This document shows positions 18,738 to 28,386 of a stretch of 64,000 nucleotides of DNA, one piece after another. The notes under the pieces were generated by a model that saw only the letters and a program-made list of their open reading frames with translations, was not told where the DNA came from and ran no database searches. A program made the position numbers and the translations under genes. This DNA comes from Singulisphaera sp. GP187. GTDB taxonomy: Bacteria > Planctomycetota > Planctomycetia > Isosphaerales > Isosphaeraceae. How positions within the stretch are numbered: the stretch's first letter is position 1; each line of letters starts with the position of its first letter. The DNA is taken from assembly GCF_900129635.1 (NCBI RefSeq), contig NZ_FSRB01000002.1, forward strand, positions 2,198,727 to 2,262,726, written 5' to 3'.

Positions 18738-20937
18738 CCAATCAACCTCGCGTTGCAAATCGAGATGGGATAGGAACTGCTTCAGGTCGGGGAATCCTCC
18801 CCGAGTTCCAAAGCAACACTGTGAGGCGAATGCAAATCGTAGCCGAGGTCCGAACCCGCCTCTCCCGTGAGAAGCATGGGGGGACGACTCAGAGACGCAT
18901 TTGAGTTGTCTTGGACCAGGCTGATGAGACTCAAGCGTGACAGCACTAGCGGACGGGCGTCTCGATCGTTCAGTTTGAACTTAAGTTCAGATGTTCGAAC
19001 TCGAGTTCAGAAAGCGAAAACTTTCGGTACGTGGGAATCTTGGCTTGGAACGCACAGTTTGAGGGCAACCCGTGAGCACCTTGGCTTCCTCCCACAACTC
19101 TTCTCCAAAGAACCAGCGTGCAAGCGTATCGGTCGCGATTGGCGAGAAGTCTCGCAAATCGTCCCAATCGCGGACCGAGGTCGATCGGAATTCTTATCGG
19201 GAAAGAACTACGGTCGGCGAACGAATTAGCGAGACAAGAGTTATCGAATCAAAGGATAGGGTTACTGAGATCGCAAAACGATTCAGGTGCGGAATCGTAT
19301 CTTTGTTAGGGAAAGAGGCCAATGAGGTCCGCTACTTTGTCGGATAAGAAGTCTGATTATAAGGAGACGCATTCTGTAAGGCAAGTCTATTGAAATGCGA
19401 AGAAGTAATTTTGTTGTGGTGTCGAGTCGCACCAGTCTGATTCTTCGCATTCAAGAAACCCGGCAACTGAGTGTGATGACCTGTGATCGGGTCGAGCCAT
19501 TGTCCTCAAGAACACGAGTGTCACCAGGGCCGAGGCTGGCTGGCCTTGGCTTCCGGTCGAGTGTCCCCAACGCCCACGGCGTTTGAACGGATTATAAAGT
19601 GGGGGGATGGCTGGCACGAGAGTGGGTAGTGCGAGTTCGCAGTGCTGGTGGTTGTCTCCTTCGGGTTGTCGTGGGGTGTCGGGCCACTCTCGTGATTCCG
19701 ACATTCCAACGGGTCCGACGACCCAGAATCGTGGGGCAAATCTTGAAGTTGCAATCCGTTTATTCGGGTTGAGACGCCGGTCAGGAAGGACCAAGCCTCA
19801 GGAGGAGATCACGCCTCGAGCAAGGCGAAGCGTGAAGGCGATACCCATACCATAGTTTACAAATTAAGGTTCGTACAGATCACTTTCCAATTTTGATTAC
19901 AACAGATGAGCAGTCGCTAGTAAGTCACGAATTAACTGTGTCGAACGATTCGCGTGACGGCACCCTCGAGAGGACCGACCCGAAACGCCGTCGCAAAATA
20001 ACCGGCTCATTCGTCACTTGACTGAACCCATGATTGGGATTGGCTTTGTGCGATTGAACGCGGGAGGGCCGTGGTGCTGGGCTTTTCCCCTCGTGGTTGC
20101 CCTGACTTCCGCGGAGGCCGTTCCTCACGCCGTTGACCCCCGGTTTCAGGTCCGTCAAGAATCTGGTCGGAACGCCCCAGAATTCGATCGATTTGCCATT
20201 CTTAAGCTGTGGTCGCACGGAGTTGTCGAGAGCGACATGTTCGCATGCAGCCTTGAGCGGCCGTTCAAGCGGTTGCCCATCGATCGACAGGCGACCACCC
20301 CCGAAGCGATTTCACACGTTGGAAACGTCTCACCGTGCAAAGGATGTGCCAGCGGCGATGAGAGGTTGAGTGGGTGGATCGTCGAAATCTTGGCTTCGAC
20401 GGGTTGGTACGAAGCCACTCCCGCGACAAATGACTCAGGCCGGTTGTTCCGCCTGCGAGTTCGTCGCGCGGGTGCCGATTTTTGAAGTCGTCGGCTCTGG
20501 GCTTTGCGTTGCGGATCGAGAGTGAGATGTGGCGTTTGGCAAAAGCATGGAGGCATGAGAATGAGCGGCGGCCTGATTTCCTCAGGAGGGATTCGCCCCG
20601 AGCGAATTCTCCGGAGCTTCATTTCGGATGGTTTCAAGAGGATAATCTAAAAACATAAAACAGTCGCATAGACACGAAATGAATATTTTGTGTTAAGCGT
20701 GTTCGGTGAGGAGTGCGGGGCGTTACCGAAAGATTGCCAGGCCCGATGCGGGAACTGGCGAAGTCGGACCCAAGAAATCAGCGCGGACCCCGACGTGGGG
20801 GTGCCTAGTGGAGCTGGCCTCTGCTCAGCCGCGGTTGCACGCGCGATTCCGTGCTCCGGGCCGCTCGGAGTCGAAACCGTTTGTCAACTGGCCGGTGATC
20901 GTGCTTGTCTCAATCCGCCAACGGGTGATCGCTGAGG
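18738..20937. other. 2.2-kb region without a convincing gene
   Basis: Upstream of the PKD giant (minus) and of the TPR gene (plus), so it holds both promoter regions. Open frames of up to 160 codons occur on both strands but overlap each other, lack ribosome sites and match no family I know. Visible structures are a 7-bp hairpin TCGGGGA/TCCCCGA at 18787-18804 in the leader of the PKD gene, the GAACT palindrome cluster at 18968-19011, and AT-rich stretches near 19.3 kb and 20.64-20.70 kb. Base composition is less GC-rich than in the flanking genes. It may contain decayed genes. Confidence 0.6.
18968..19011. promoter_or_regulatory. Tandem palindromic operator-like sites
   Basis: TGAACTTAAGTTCA (18976-18989) and GAACTCGAGTTC (18997-19008) are perfect palindromes. 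The 15-mer GAACTyrAGTTCAGA repeats with a 20-base period (18977 and 18997), two helical turns apart. Extra half-sites make GTTCA-GTT-TGAAC at 18968-18980 and GTTCGAAC at 18993-19000. This arrangement is what a dimeric repressor or activator bound cooperatively on one DNA face would need. It lies ~240 bases upstream of the PKD giant's start. Confidence 0.55.
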
Positions 20938-23900
20938 ATGCCGTACATCATGAACGGAAAGTTGAATCTCAGATTCCTACTTGGCCTGTTCGTCACCTCC
21001 GCTCTGGTCGGCGGCGGGATCCATTGGGTGCATGGCGTGCTCGAAAAACAGAATGTCGGCGCCTTGCTCAAAGAGGCTGACCGGGCTGAACGCAAAGGAG
21101 ACCGTGCCGGCTTTGAGAAGCTCCTGGCACGCTATCTGGCCTTCCGGCCTGAGGATGGCAAAGCGCTCGCTCGCTATGGGCTGTTGCTCGCGGAGGGGGC
21201 GGCCACGGGGAGAGTTCGCTTGCAGGCGTTGCAAGTCCTCGAGCGGGCCCTGCTGCACAACACCGAGCGCGACGCCATCCGCCGCCGCGCCGCGGAACTG
21301 GCGATGTCGCCGGAGCTTGGGAAATTTAAGGAAGCCAAAGTACACCTCGTCACTCTCCTCCTCAAGCCATCCCCTGGCGGGGAGGTGGGGTCGGAGTCGG
21401 GGTCGGAGCCGGAGCCGGAGGATGTCCAACGTCTCGAAGCCTTGCTACTCGAGTTTGCACGCCAGGATGGGGCGCAGCCCCCGTCCCCGGGGCTGGAGCA
21501 GTGTCTGGCACGCCCCGATGCAGAGGTGTTGAGCCTGCTCGGCCGTTGCCTGGAAGAGCAAGCACGAACCGGACCACGCGATGAGTCGGACCACTCCTCC
21601 TTGAAAGCCTTGGCTTGCTACCGGCTCGCCCTGACGCGGGCCCCCGACCGGGTCGACCTCTATGTCCGGCTCGCCGCGCTTCTGCGGGGTCCGATCGATG
21701 ATCCGGCGCAGGCGGATCGGGTCATGGACGCGGGCGATATTCGAGACGGCGTTGTCGCCAAGAACTCTGACTCGTACCTCGCGTATCTGGCGCGGGCGCA
21801 GTACCGCAAAGCGTTGGGCTTGTCGGGTGTCACGGATGACGTCACCCGCGCGTGGCAACTCGCCCCGGAGGAGGCCGACGTGATCGTGGCCGTCGGGGAA
21901 ATCGCCCGAGAGAGGCGAGACTATTCGGAAGCACGTCAGCTTCTCGAACGTGGCATGGAGCGTTATCCACGCGATGTGCGGATGTATCAGAACCTGGCGG
22001 AAATCGAAACCCGGGCCGGACGCACCAAGGAGGCGCTGGCGGTCCTGCGCCGGGGCGTTTTGGCATTGCCGGATCAGCGAAACTTGCAATGGAATCTTGC
22101 CGACCTGCTGATCAATGCGGGGAGCCCTGAGGCGAAACTGGTCATCGCCCGACTCCGGAGGCGGGCCGATCTTTTCCAGCCGGCGGTTGAGTACCTCACG
22201 GCTCGTGTGCTGCTCAACGAAGGTCAGCGGGCCGAGGCCGTCCGTCGCCTCGAAAAAGCTCGGACGCTGATGGCAAACGTGCTCGACCTCAAGAGCCTGA
22301 CCCTCAAGGCCGAGCTTCTCCTCGCCCAGTGTTATCAACAGTTGGGCAATCCTGATCAGCAGGCGGCCGCCAGCCGACGCGCATTGCTCCTCGAGCCCAA
22401 GTCCGTGTCTGCCCGCCTGGCGCAGGCCTCGGCGCTCTTGTCGCTGGGCCGGTCCGACGAGGCACTCGAGGAATTTCGCAAAGCCGCTCCCGAGTCGGTC
22501 GAGGCCCGGGTCGCCGTGGCGCGGCTCCTGCTGGCTCGGAATCTCCGTCTGCCGGACGATCAACGCCTCTGGCCCGAGATTGACCAGGCGCTCGAGGAAG
22601 CGGACCGGGCGGGGGCGGATGCCGTCGAAGTGACGATCCTCCGCGCCGATGCCCTCACGGCCCGTGGTCAGTTCGATCAGGCCCGGGAACGGCTCCAGCA
22701 GGCGCGGAGCTCGCAGCCGAACCGGGTCGAGCTCTGGATCGCCTTGGCCAATCTCGCCGGTCGCCAGGGCAAGTCGACCGCCATCCTTTCCGTCCTGGAC
22801 GAAGCCCAGACGCAACTCGGAGATCGGGTCGAGCTCCGTCTGGCTCGCGCCTACTACTGGGGCCAACGCGGTGGTCAAGACGCCCTCAAGGCCCTGGAGC
22901 CATTGGCGGTAAACCTCGACGCGTTCTCCGCCGACGACCGCGACCGCCTCGACGATGGGCTGGCCGATGTCTTCGCTCAGCTCGGTGATGTCCGTCGGGC
23001 CGAGGAACTCTGGACCGGCTTGGCGGAACGGCGGCCCCATGAGCTCCATGCCGCAATCCGGTTGTTCGACCTGGGCTTGGCCCTTGAAGCCCGAGAGCAA
23101 GCAGACCGTGGGACACTGTCCCGAGCCGTCAAGCGGCTCCACGGTATCGAAGGCGAGGACGGAGTGCTCTGGCGCTTCGGCGAGGCGACCCTCCTGGTTC
23201 GGCAGAGCCCGCAAGCCAATCCAAAACGGCTCGATCAAGCCCGTCTGCTGCTCTCCGAGGCCGCCAAGCGGCGCCCCGATTGGTCACAGGTGCCCCTGCT
23301 CGAGGCCGCGATCGCCGAGCAGGAGGGGAGCCCCGAGCGAGCCACCGAGGCCTACCTGAGGGCCATCGAGCGCGGCGAGGGGCAACCCCTGGTGATTCGT
23401 CATGTTGTTAATCTGCTGATCGACCAGAAACGCTTTGCCGAGGCCGATCGCATCATTCAGAAACGGCTCGATCAAGGGCCCGCCACCGGAATCCTGGGTC
23501 AATTGGCCGCCGAGAAGGCCCTGAGGCATGCGAATCGGGAGGAGGCCCTGGCTCTGGCGGCCCGCGCGGTCTCGCCCCAATCGCAAGACTTTCGCGACCA
23601 CCTCTGGCTCGGCCAGATCTACTGGTCGATCGGGGAGAGGGCGAAGGCCGAGGCCGCGCTCCGTCGCGGCCTGGAACTGGCGGATTCGGTTCCTGAAACC
23701 TGGATCGCTTGGGTGGAATACCTCTCCAGAACCGATCAGAAAGCGCTGGCCGAAGCGGCGATCGCGCGGGCGAAGAGCAAGCTTCCACCCGATCAGGCTC
23801 CGCTGACTCTGGCGCTCTGCTACATGGCGATGGGCCAGCCGGATCGGGCCGAGGAGCAGTATCAACAGACTCTGGCCGCCCGACCCAATGACCCGGCAAC

Positions 23901-25356
23901 CTTGCGGATCATCGCCGATTTCTACTTGCGCTCCGGCCAGAATTCAAAGGCCGATCCCTACTTGAAGAAAATTGTCGATACGCGGATCGGTTCTCCCGAG
24001 GCCCTGGTCATCTGGGCGCGACGCAAACGCGCGTTTGGCCTGGCGCTCCAGGGGGGCTATCAACAGATCAGGGAGGGACTGGCGCTGATCGAATGCAACC
24101 TCCAGGCGAGCAACGAAGTCGAAGACCAACGGGCCAAGGCCCTGTTGCTGGCGAAAGTGCCGGGCGGGCTGCGCGACGCGATCCGAACACTCGAGGACCT
24201 GGAACGGCGTCAGCCCTCCACGCGCGACGAGAAATTCGTGCTTGCCCAACTCTTCGAATTCGGGGGCGATTGGCCTCGGGCTCACTCCTTGATGCTTGGG
24301 CTACTTTCCTCCGACGATGGGAACGCGCTCTATCTGACCGCCTTCACACGAAGCCTGTTGCGGCATGGAAAAGCCGAAGAAGCTCAGCCCTGGCTCGATC
24401 GTCTTGAAAAGGCCCTGCCTCAACATTCCCAGACAATCGAGCTCAAAGCACGCTGGCTCGCGGCCCGGGGCCAGGGGGCGGACGCCGCCGCCCTGCTCAA
24501 GGCCTACGTGAATGATAAAGATAAGGATGCCTACCTCCCCCTGTTCGCGGCGCTGCTGGAAGAACTGGGCCAACCGGAGGCGGCCGAGGCGATGTACCAG
24601 GACGCGGTCAAGCGTTCCCCGCGACCCGAGACCGTCCTTATCCTCGCGGAGTACTTCGGACGTCGGGGGCGGCTCGCCGAGGCACTCGACCTCTGTGAGC
24701 GAGCATGGTCGGTCTGCAATCCCGAAGCGGTCGGCCATGCCAGCCTCCTCACGATCTCTGCAGCCAAGGCCACTGCCGAGCAGTTCCGGAGCGTTGCGAT
24801 TCGGCTCGAACAGGCGGTTCGGAACAACCCCGATTCGATCAGTCTGCTGTTCGACCTCGCGAACCTCTACAGCTTCCAGGGAAACTACCGGGACGCAGAG
24901 ATGCTCTATCGGCGGATTTATGAGCGGAACACGTCCGACGATGGCGCTCTGAACAACCTGGCCTGGCTCCTCGCGGCCGCTGAGGGTCAGGGAGCCGAGG
25001 CGCTTGCCGTCATCGGCCAGGCGATTGCCTTGGCGGGGCCGAAGCCGAACCTGCTCGACACCCGCGCGATCGCACACCTGGCGATGGATCGGAGTGACCT
25101 GGCGATCAAAGATCTGGAAACCGCCATCACGGCAAACCCTTCGCCGGAGATGTACCTGCATTTAGCCCAGGCTCGCTTGCGGAGGAATGACCAGGAAGGC
25201 GCCGACGCGGCGTTCCGGAATGTGAAGGCCGCGGGCCTCCAGATCGACAAGCTCCACCCCCTCGATCGCGAGGCTTACGGCCGCCTGTTCGCCGATCTGA
25301 GCCGGCGGGAAACAACGTCCGCCCCGAAGCGTTTCGGGCCACCACGAGTTCCATAG
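20938..25356 (+). CDS. Membrane-anchored giant TPR-repeat protein
   Basis: 1,472 residues from ATG 20938; an in-frame ATG at 20950, with GAGG 12 bases upstream, is equally possible. One hydrophobic anchor (LRFLLGLFVTSALVGGGI) near residues 11-28 is followed by an all-helical, Ala/Leu/Arg-rich protein with many degenerate 34-residue TPR units, e.g. EADVIVAVGEIARERRDYSEA, LNNLAWLLAAAEGQGAEAL, and DTRAIAHLAMDRSDLAIKDLE. There is no lipobox. The size and position directly before a PEP-CTERM protein and between two EPS clusters recall the PrsT-type TPR proteins of exosortase systems (usually ~900 residues), though it is much longer. It may be a periplasmic scaffold for EPS assembly or for PEP-CTERM protein handling. 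No enzymatic domain is seen. Confidence 0.85.
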   Translation: MPYIMNGKLNLRFLLGLFVTSALVGGGIHWVHGVLEKQNVGALLKEADRAERKGDRAGFEKLLARYLAFRPEDGKALARYGLLLAEGAATGRVRLQALQVLERALLHNTERDAIRRRAAELAMSPELGKFKEAKVHLVTLLLKPSPGGEVGSESGSEPEPEDVQRLEALLLEFARQDGAQPPSPGLEQCLARPDAEVLSLLGRCLEEQARTGPRDESDHSSLKALACYRLALTRAPDRVDLYVRLAALLRGPIDDPAQADRVMDAGDIRDGVVAKNSDSYLAYLARAQYRKALGLSGVTDDVTRAWQLAPEEADVIVAVGEIARERRDYSEARQLLERGMERYPRDVRMYQNLAEIETRAGRTKEALAVLRRGVLALPDQRNLQWNLADLLINAGSPEAKLVIARLRRRADLFQPAVEYLTARVLLNEGQRAEAVRRLEKARTLMANVLDLKSLTLKAELLLAQCYQQLGNPDQQAAASRRALLLEPKSVSARLAQASALLSLGRSDEALEEFRKAAPESVEARVAVARLLLARNLRLPDDQRLWPEIDQALEEADRAGADAVEVTILRADALTARGQFDQARERLQQARSSQPNRVELWIALANLAGRQGKSTAILSVLDEAQTQLGDRVELRLARAYYWGQRGGQDALKALEPLAVNLDAFSADDRDRLDDGLADVFAQLGDVRRAEELWTGLAERRPHELHAAIRLFDLGLALEAREQADRGTLSRAVKRLHGIEGEDGVLWRFGEATLLVRQSPQANPKRLDQARLLLSEAAKRRPDWSQVPLLEAAIAEQEGSPERATEAYLRAIERGEGQPLVIRHVVNLLIDQKRFAEADRIIQKRLDQGPATGILGQLAAEKALRHANREEALALAARAVSPQSQDFRDHLWLGQIYWSIGERAKAEAALRRGLELADSVPETWIAWVEYLSRTDQKALAEAAIARAKSKLPPDQAPLTLALCYMAMGQPDRAEEQYQQTLAARPNDPATLRIIADFYLRSGQNSKADPYLKKIVDTRIGSPEALVIWARRKRAFGLALQGGYQQIREGLALIECNLQASNEVEDQRAKALLLAKVPGGLRDAIRTLEDLERRQPSTRDEKFVLAQLFEFGGDWPRAHSLMLGLLSSDDGNALYLTAFTRSLLRHGKAEEAQPWLDRLEKALPQHSQTIELKARWLAARGQGADAAALLKAYVNDKDKDAYLPLFAALLEELGQPEAAEAMYQDAVKRSPRPETVLILAEYFGRRGRLAEALDLCERAWSVCNPEAVGHASLLTISAAKATAEQFRSVAIRLEQAVRNNPDSISLLFDLANLYSFQGNYRDAEMLYRRIYERNTSDDGALNNLAWLLAAAEGQGAEALAVIGQAIALAGPKPNLLDTRAIAHLAMDRSDLAIKDLETAITANPSPEMYLHLAQARLRRNDQEGADAAFRNVKAAGLQIDKLHPLDREAYGRLFADLSRRETTSAPKRFGPPRVP

Positions 25357-25403
25357 AGGAGTGTGTATGTGCTGAAAAATCTCGGAAAGCGCGGGAGCCG
25401 GAG

Positions 25404-25421
25404 ACCTCGTCAGTGAGGTCG
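25404..25421 (+). other. Small hairpin in the TPR / PEP-CTERM spacer
   Basis: GACCTC and GAGGTC form a 6-bp stem around a 6-base loop, ~50 bases after the TPR gene. No T-tract follows. It could attenuate read-through into the PEP-CTERM gene or protect the mRNA end. Confidence 0.3.
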
Positions 25422-25579
25422 ACGGCTCGATCAATTGGCTCGCGCTGGAGTTGTAACCTCGCGACGGACTCTCGCCTCGGTCGTTGATCGAGGACATCGT
25501 GAGCAGGCACCGTGCCATCACGACGAGAGCCATCGTCGCCGATTCGCTCACCTTTTCAGAGGATAAAGGAGCCAGAAGG

Positions 25580-26461
25580 ATGACTCGAATCCACGCCAAA
25601 GGGTTAGTGGTCAGCGCTCTGTTCTTGGCACTGACCACCTCGATTGCGTCCGCGTCAACCGTGATCGATTTGACAAAGGCCGGGGCCACGGCCAACGAAA
25701 CCGGCGCATTCGGCGGTAACTTCATCGTTCAACAGACGACCATCCCGTCAACCGGATCTGAGGTCATCGACTCGTTCGTGCGACTCAAAGCCGAAGGATG
25801 TGAAAGGAGTGTCGAGGGCTATAACACGGACTTTCGTCCCCTTCAGTTCGACGAAGCCAAGTCACCACAACTGACCCATTCACTGTTGCTGAGCGATGTG
25901 CCGGTCGTCAACATCGATGGCACCAACTATCGCCAATTCGTGCTCGAACTCGGTCCAGGCGCGGGCGATAAGTCAAAAATCGTATCGCTCAATCAAGTGC
26001 AGATTTTTTTGCGAGATTCCGGAGATCTCGGCGGGGCTTTCACCCAATTCCCGGTGACCAAAACCACACCGCCGGTGATCGCCTTCGTGGACCCGTTTTC
26101 AAGCGAAGTGTTCCAGTTGAACACCAACAATCCGAGCTTCCTTCAAATCAAGCTCAACGCGGCTCTCAGCTCGCAATCCAAACCGGGTAATATGTTCCTT
26201 TACGTCCGGGACGACGCGTTTCAAACCGCGATTGCCGGCAACCCGTTCCTCCAGGATCCGGCCAACCAATACGTCTATCTCTATTCGCAATTCGGCCGTC
26301 CTCCAGGCCACTGGGGCTCCAAAGTCCGATTCGAGGAGTGGGGGGTCCTCAAGTCCGCGCCCAATCCAGTCCCCGAGCCTTCGACGGTGGCCCTCGCCCT
26401 CACGGGCCTCGGCACCTTCGGCTTCGTGGGTCTGCGTCGTCGCCGGACATCCCAGGCGTGA
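25580..26461 (+). CDS. PEP-CTERM sorting-signal protein
   Basis: 293 residues from the ATG at 25580, chosen because AAAGGAG lies 8 bases upstream and a clean Sec signal peptide follows (GLVVSALFLALTTSIASAS). The frame is open further upstream without a signal. The last 30 residues are a textbook PEP-CTERM tag: VPEPSTVALALTGLGTFGFV then GLRRRRTSQA, i.e. PEP motif (near 265), hydrophobic helix, Arg cluster. An exosortase should cleave at the PEP motif and pass the protein to the envelope or EPS. The middle ~230 residues (beta-rich, with VNIDGTNYRQFVLELGPG) resemble other uncharacterised PEP-CTERM proteins. It is likely a matrix or surface protein that works with the polysaccharide encoded on both sides. 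Confidence 0.92.
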   Translation: MTRIHAKGLVVSALFLALTTSIASASTVIDLTKAGATANETGAFGGNFIVQQTTIPSTGSEVIDSFVRLKAEGCERSVEGYNTDFRPLQFDEAKSPQLTHSLLLSDVPVVNIDGTNYRQFVLELGPGAGDKSKIVSLNQVQIFLRDSGDLGGAFTQFPVTKTTPPVIAFVDPFSSEVFQLNTNNPSFLQIKLNAALSSQSKPGNMFLYVRDDAFQTAIAGNPFLQDPANQYVYLYSQFGRPPGHWGSKVRFEEWGVLKSAPNPVPEPSTVALALTGLGTFGFVGLRRRRTSQA

Positions 26462-26533
26462 GCTTGATCCCTGGCCGTTGATTCTCGGATCGTCAGATCC
26501 CTCGGACCGCTCCCGAGAGTGTTGAGCGGACTC

Positions 26534-26577
26534 GCCCCGGATTGACCTGAGAACCAGGTCAATCCGGGGCTTTCTTT
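26534..26577 (+). terminator. Rho-independent terminator after the PEP-CTERM gene
   Basis: A 16-bp perfect stem, GCCCCGGATTGACCTG (26534-26549) with CAGGTCAATCCGGGGC (26555-26570), with a 5-base loop and followed by TTTCTTT. It sits 72 bases after the stop at 26461. Confidence 0.92.
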
Positions 26578-27558
26578 GATACCGACCTACGTCATCGGGG
26601 CGCTTCGTCCGTCGGAAGACCGGGAGCTGACGCTCCCCACTCGCCTTTGGAAGACGAGCGTAGACCAACGACCAAGGGACGGCAGCTGACTCAGCTTGAG
26701 CGACCAGGGGATTCATTCTTGGAGTCCACGCGTGAACGTGCCGGCTTGCGCGTGCCAAGTCAGGTCCTTGAACCACGAGCGGTTCGTCTCAGTCCGTTTC
26801 GCCTCTCGGGAACCGGGAAGATTGTTCCGGTCCGCTCCGTGCTTGCGGATTCGGGAAGAAGGATAAATAGGCGAGACATGGCTTTTTATGGATCGCGGAG
26901 ACCACAGTTACGACCTGGTTTGCGTCATAATAATGCGTCAAATTGGTGCCTAATGGCGGACTGCACATTCTCGGTTGTAAAATATTCTGAGCCTGCAATA
27001 TCGTTAAGAGCAGTGAGAGCTTTGGGACACGATCGTTTTGAGGTTCGAGACCGTCGAAGAACGACGGAACAGTGACGCGACGATTTGCGTCTTGGAAAAT
27101 GAGCAATCGACCGGCTTGCTGAGCATCAGACTCGTTGCGTGAAATTCATCGTCGTCAGTCCGTTTCACGCGAATGAGGGCTGAAGGCTGCACACTTCTCG
27201 TCGGTGCATTCGCACCTCCGTTGAGGTGGGTCATGGTTCATATTTTCATTAGAATTGGTCAAAGGCCGAGGGGCAATTGCAACCCATCGGCCCAAGGTAC
27301 GCACCAAACTCGACACTGGCGGGGAGTGCGACAACCCACGGGCGGAAGGTACGCGCTGCGTTTGACTCGTTTCCCATCGGCGAGAGGGGTCGACTCGACT
27401 CGAGTCCGGATCGCCGTAAACCGTTGAGGCTGCGGGAGTGGAGGCAGACGCAGACGCTTCGGTTACGACTCGAATCCGTGATTCGGAGATTCAAAAACAG
27501 GCGGGCTCAAGGGAAGCAGGAGTTGTGTGAAGCGTCCAGGTCACAGGAGGATCAAAGC
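26578..27558. other. ~1-kb intergenic region before the second EPS operon
   Basis: Contains the REP-like element at 26603-26682 and then a relatively AT-rich stretch (26860-27010, with runs such as ATAAATAG and TAAAATATTCTGA) that is a reasonable place for the operon promoter. No open frame here has a ribosome site or recognisable family. The ~550 bases between the AT-rich stretch and the NusG-like start would be a long untranslated leader if transcription begins there. Confidence 0.5.
26603..26682 (+). repeat. REP-like dispersed palindromic element, copy 1
   Basis: An ~80-base element with two internal hairpins (GGGAGctgacgCTCCC and CTCGCCTTtggAAGaCGAG). A copy with roughly 85-90 percent identity by eye lies in reverse orientation at 48581-48661, sharing the ends CTTCGTCCGTCGGAAGAC and CCAACGAnCAAGGGACGG. 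It is located just downstream of a terminator, outside genes, as is usual for REP-type elements. Confidence 0.8.
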
Positions 27559-28209
27559 ATGCCGATTCTGCCCGCGGAGCCGGAATGGTATCCCGAAACG
27601 TTCTGGGAGAGCGATCTGGTGGAGGACAAGCAGGACCGCCTCTGGTGGTGTCTGCACACCAAGCCTCGCCAGGAGAAAATGCTTGCGCGTTCGCTTCGTG
27701 CCCGGGGGGTTGCGCACTACCTGCCCCAGGTGACTCAAGAGACGCGTACGCCTGGAGGGCGGAGGATCTGTTCGACGGTACCGCTTTTCCCGGGCTATCT
27801 GTTCCTCTATGGCGATGATCACGATCGCGGCGAGGCGATTCAGGGAAACCATCTCGCGAACATGCTTGAGATCTGGGATCAGGACGGGGTTGAGCGCGAT
27901 CTCCGCCGCGTCCATCGCATGCTCAGCGTCGGGATGGCGATTACGCCCGAGCCAACCTACCTGGTCGGGGATCTGGTTCGAATCTTGTCCGGTCCACTCC
28001 GAGGTCTCGTCGGAACCGTCACGCGTCGCGACGGTCGTGACCGGTTCGTGGCCGTGGTCCAATTCCTCGGCCGAGGCGCGGCGGTCGACCTCCAAGATTG
28101 GCAGGTCGAGCCGGCCGAGGACGATTCGCCGGGTTGCGTGAATCAATCCCGAGGCATCGAGCCGACGACCCGTTTCCGGCGCGCTTCCTCGACGCTTGCC
28201 TCTGTCTAG
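27559..28209 (+). CDS. Specialised NusG/RfaH-like transcription antiterminator
   Basis: 216 residues from the ATG at 27559, which has a near-perfect AGGAGG 8 bases upstream; the longer open frame upstream was rejected for that reason. The NGN domain is residues ~27-120 (WWCLHTKPRQEKMLARSLRA, VPLFPGYLFLYG) and the KOW domain ~135-185 (YLVGDLVRILSGPLRGLVGT). The TKPRQE signature is found in RfaH/UpxY/LoaP-type paralogues rather than in general NusG. Such factors ride RNA polymerase and prevent early termination in long polysaccharide operons, and are commonly the first gene of the operon, as here. A conserved ops element was not found by eye. The C-terminal ~25 residues are extra and Arg/Ser-rich. 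Confidence 0.88.
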   Translation: MPILPAEPEWYPETFWESDLVEDKQDRLWWCLHTKPRQEKMLARSLRARGVAHYLPQVTQETRTPGGRRICSTVPLFPGYLFLYGDDHDRGEAIQGNHLANMLEIWDQDGVERDLRRVHRMLSVGMAITPEPTYLVGDLVRILSGPLRGLVGTVTRRDGRDRFVAVVQFLGRGAAVDLQDWQVEPAEDDSPGCVNQSRGIEPTTRFRRASSTLASV

Positions 28210-28386
28210 TTTGCACGAACGCCAGATGCTCAGATTGCCACGTACTCCTCTCCGGGTTCGATTACTGATGATTGAATCTATGGGGAAGATACCGGCGTTT
28301 GGTGCTGGCAAAAAAGCGATGAAGCGCACGACGGACTGTATTCATGGGACACCGCTGACTTGCTGTCCACCAAGGATATCGATCCA

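Noticed and set aside
16200..18773. 857-codon open frame on the plus strand across the PKD repeats
   Set aside because: It is antisense to the PKD giant, made of Gly/Arg/Val repeats without family features; it stays open because the underlying repeats have biased composition. The same applies to 14655-15938.
20018..20637. Overlapping frames of 155 (plus) and 160 (minus) codons
   Set aside because: They overlap each other, lack ribosome sites and resemble no family; possibly remnants.
21445..23238. 597-codon minus-strand frame inside the TPR gene
   Set aside because: Antisense shadow of a GC-rich gene; no ribosome site, no recognisable domain.
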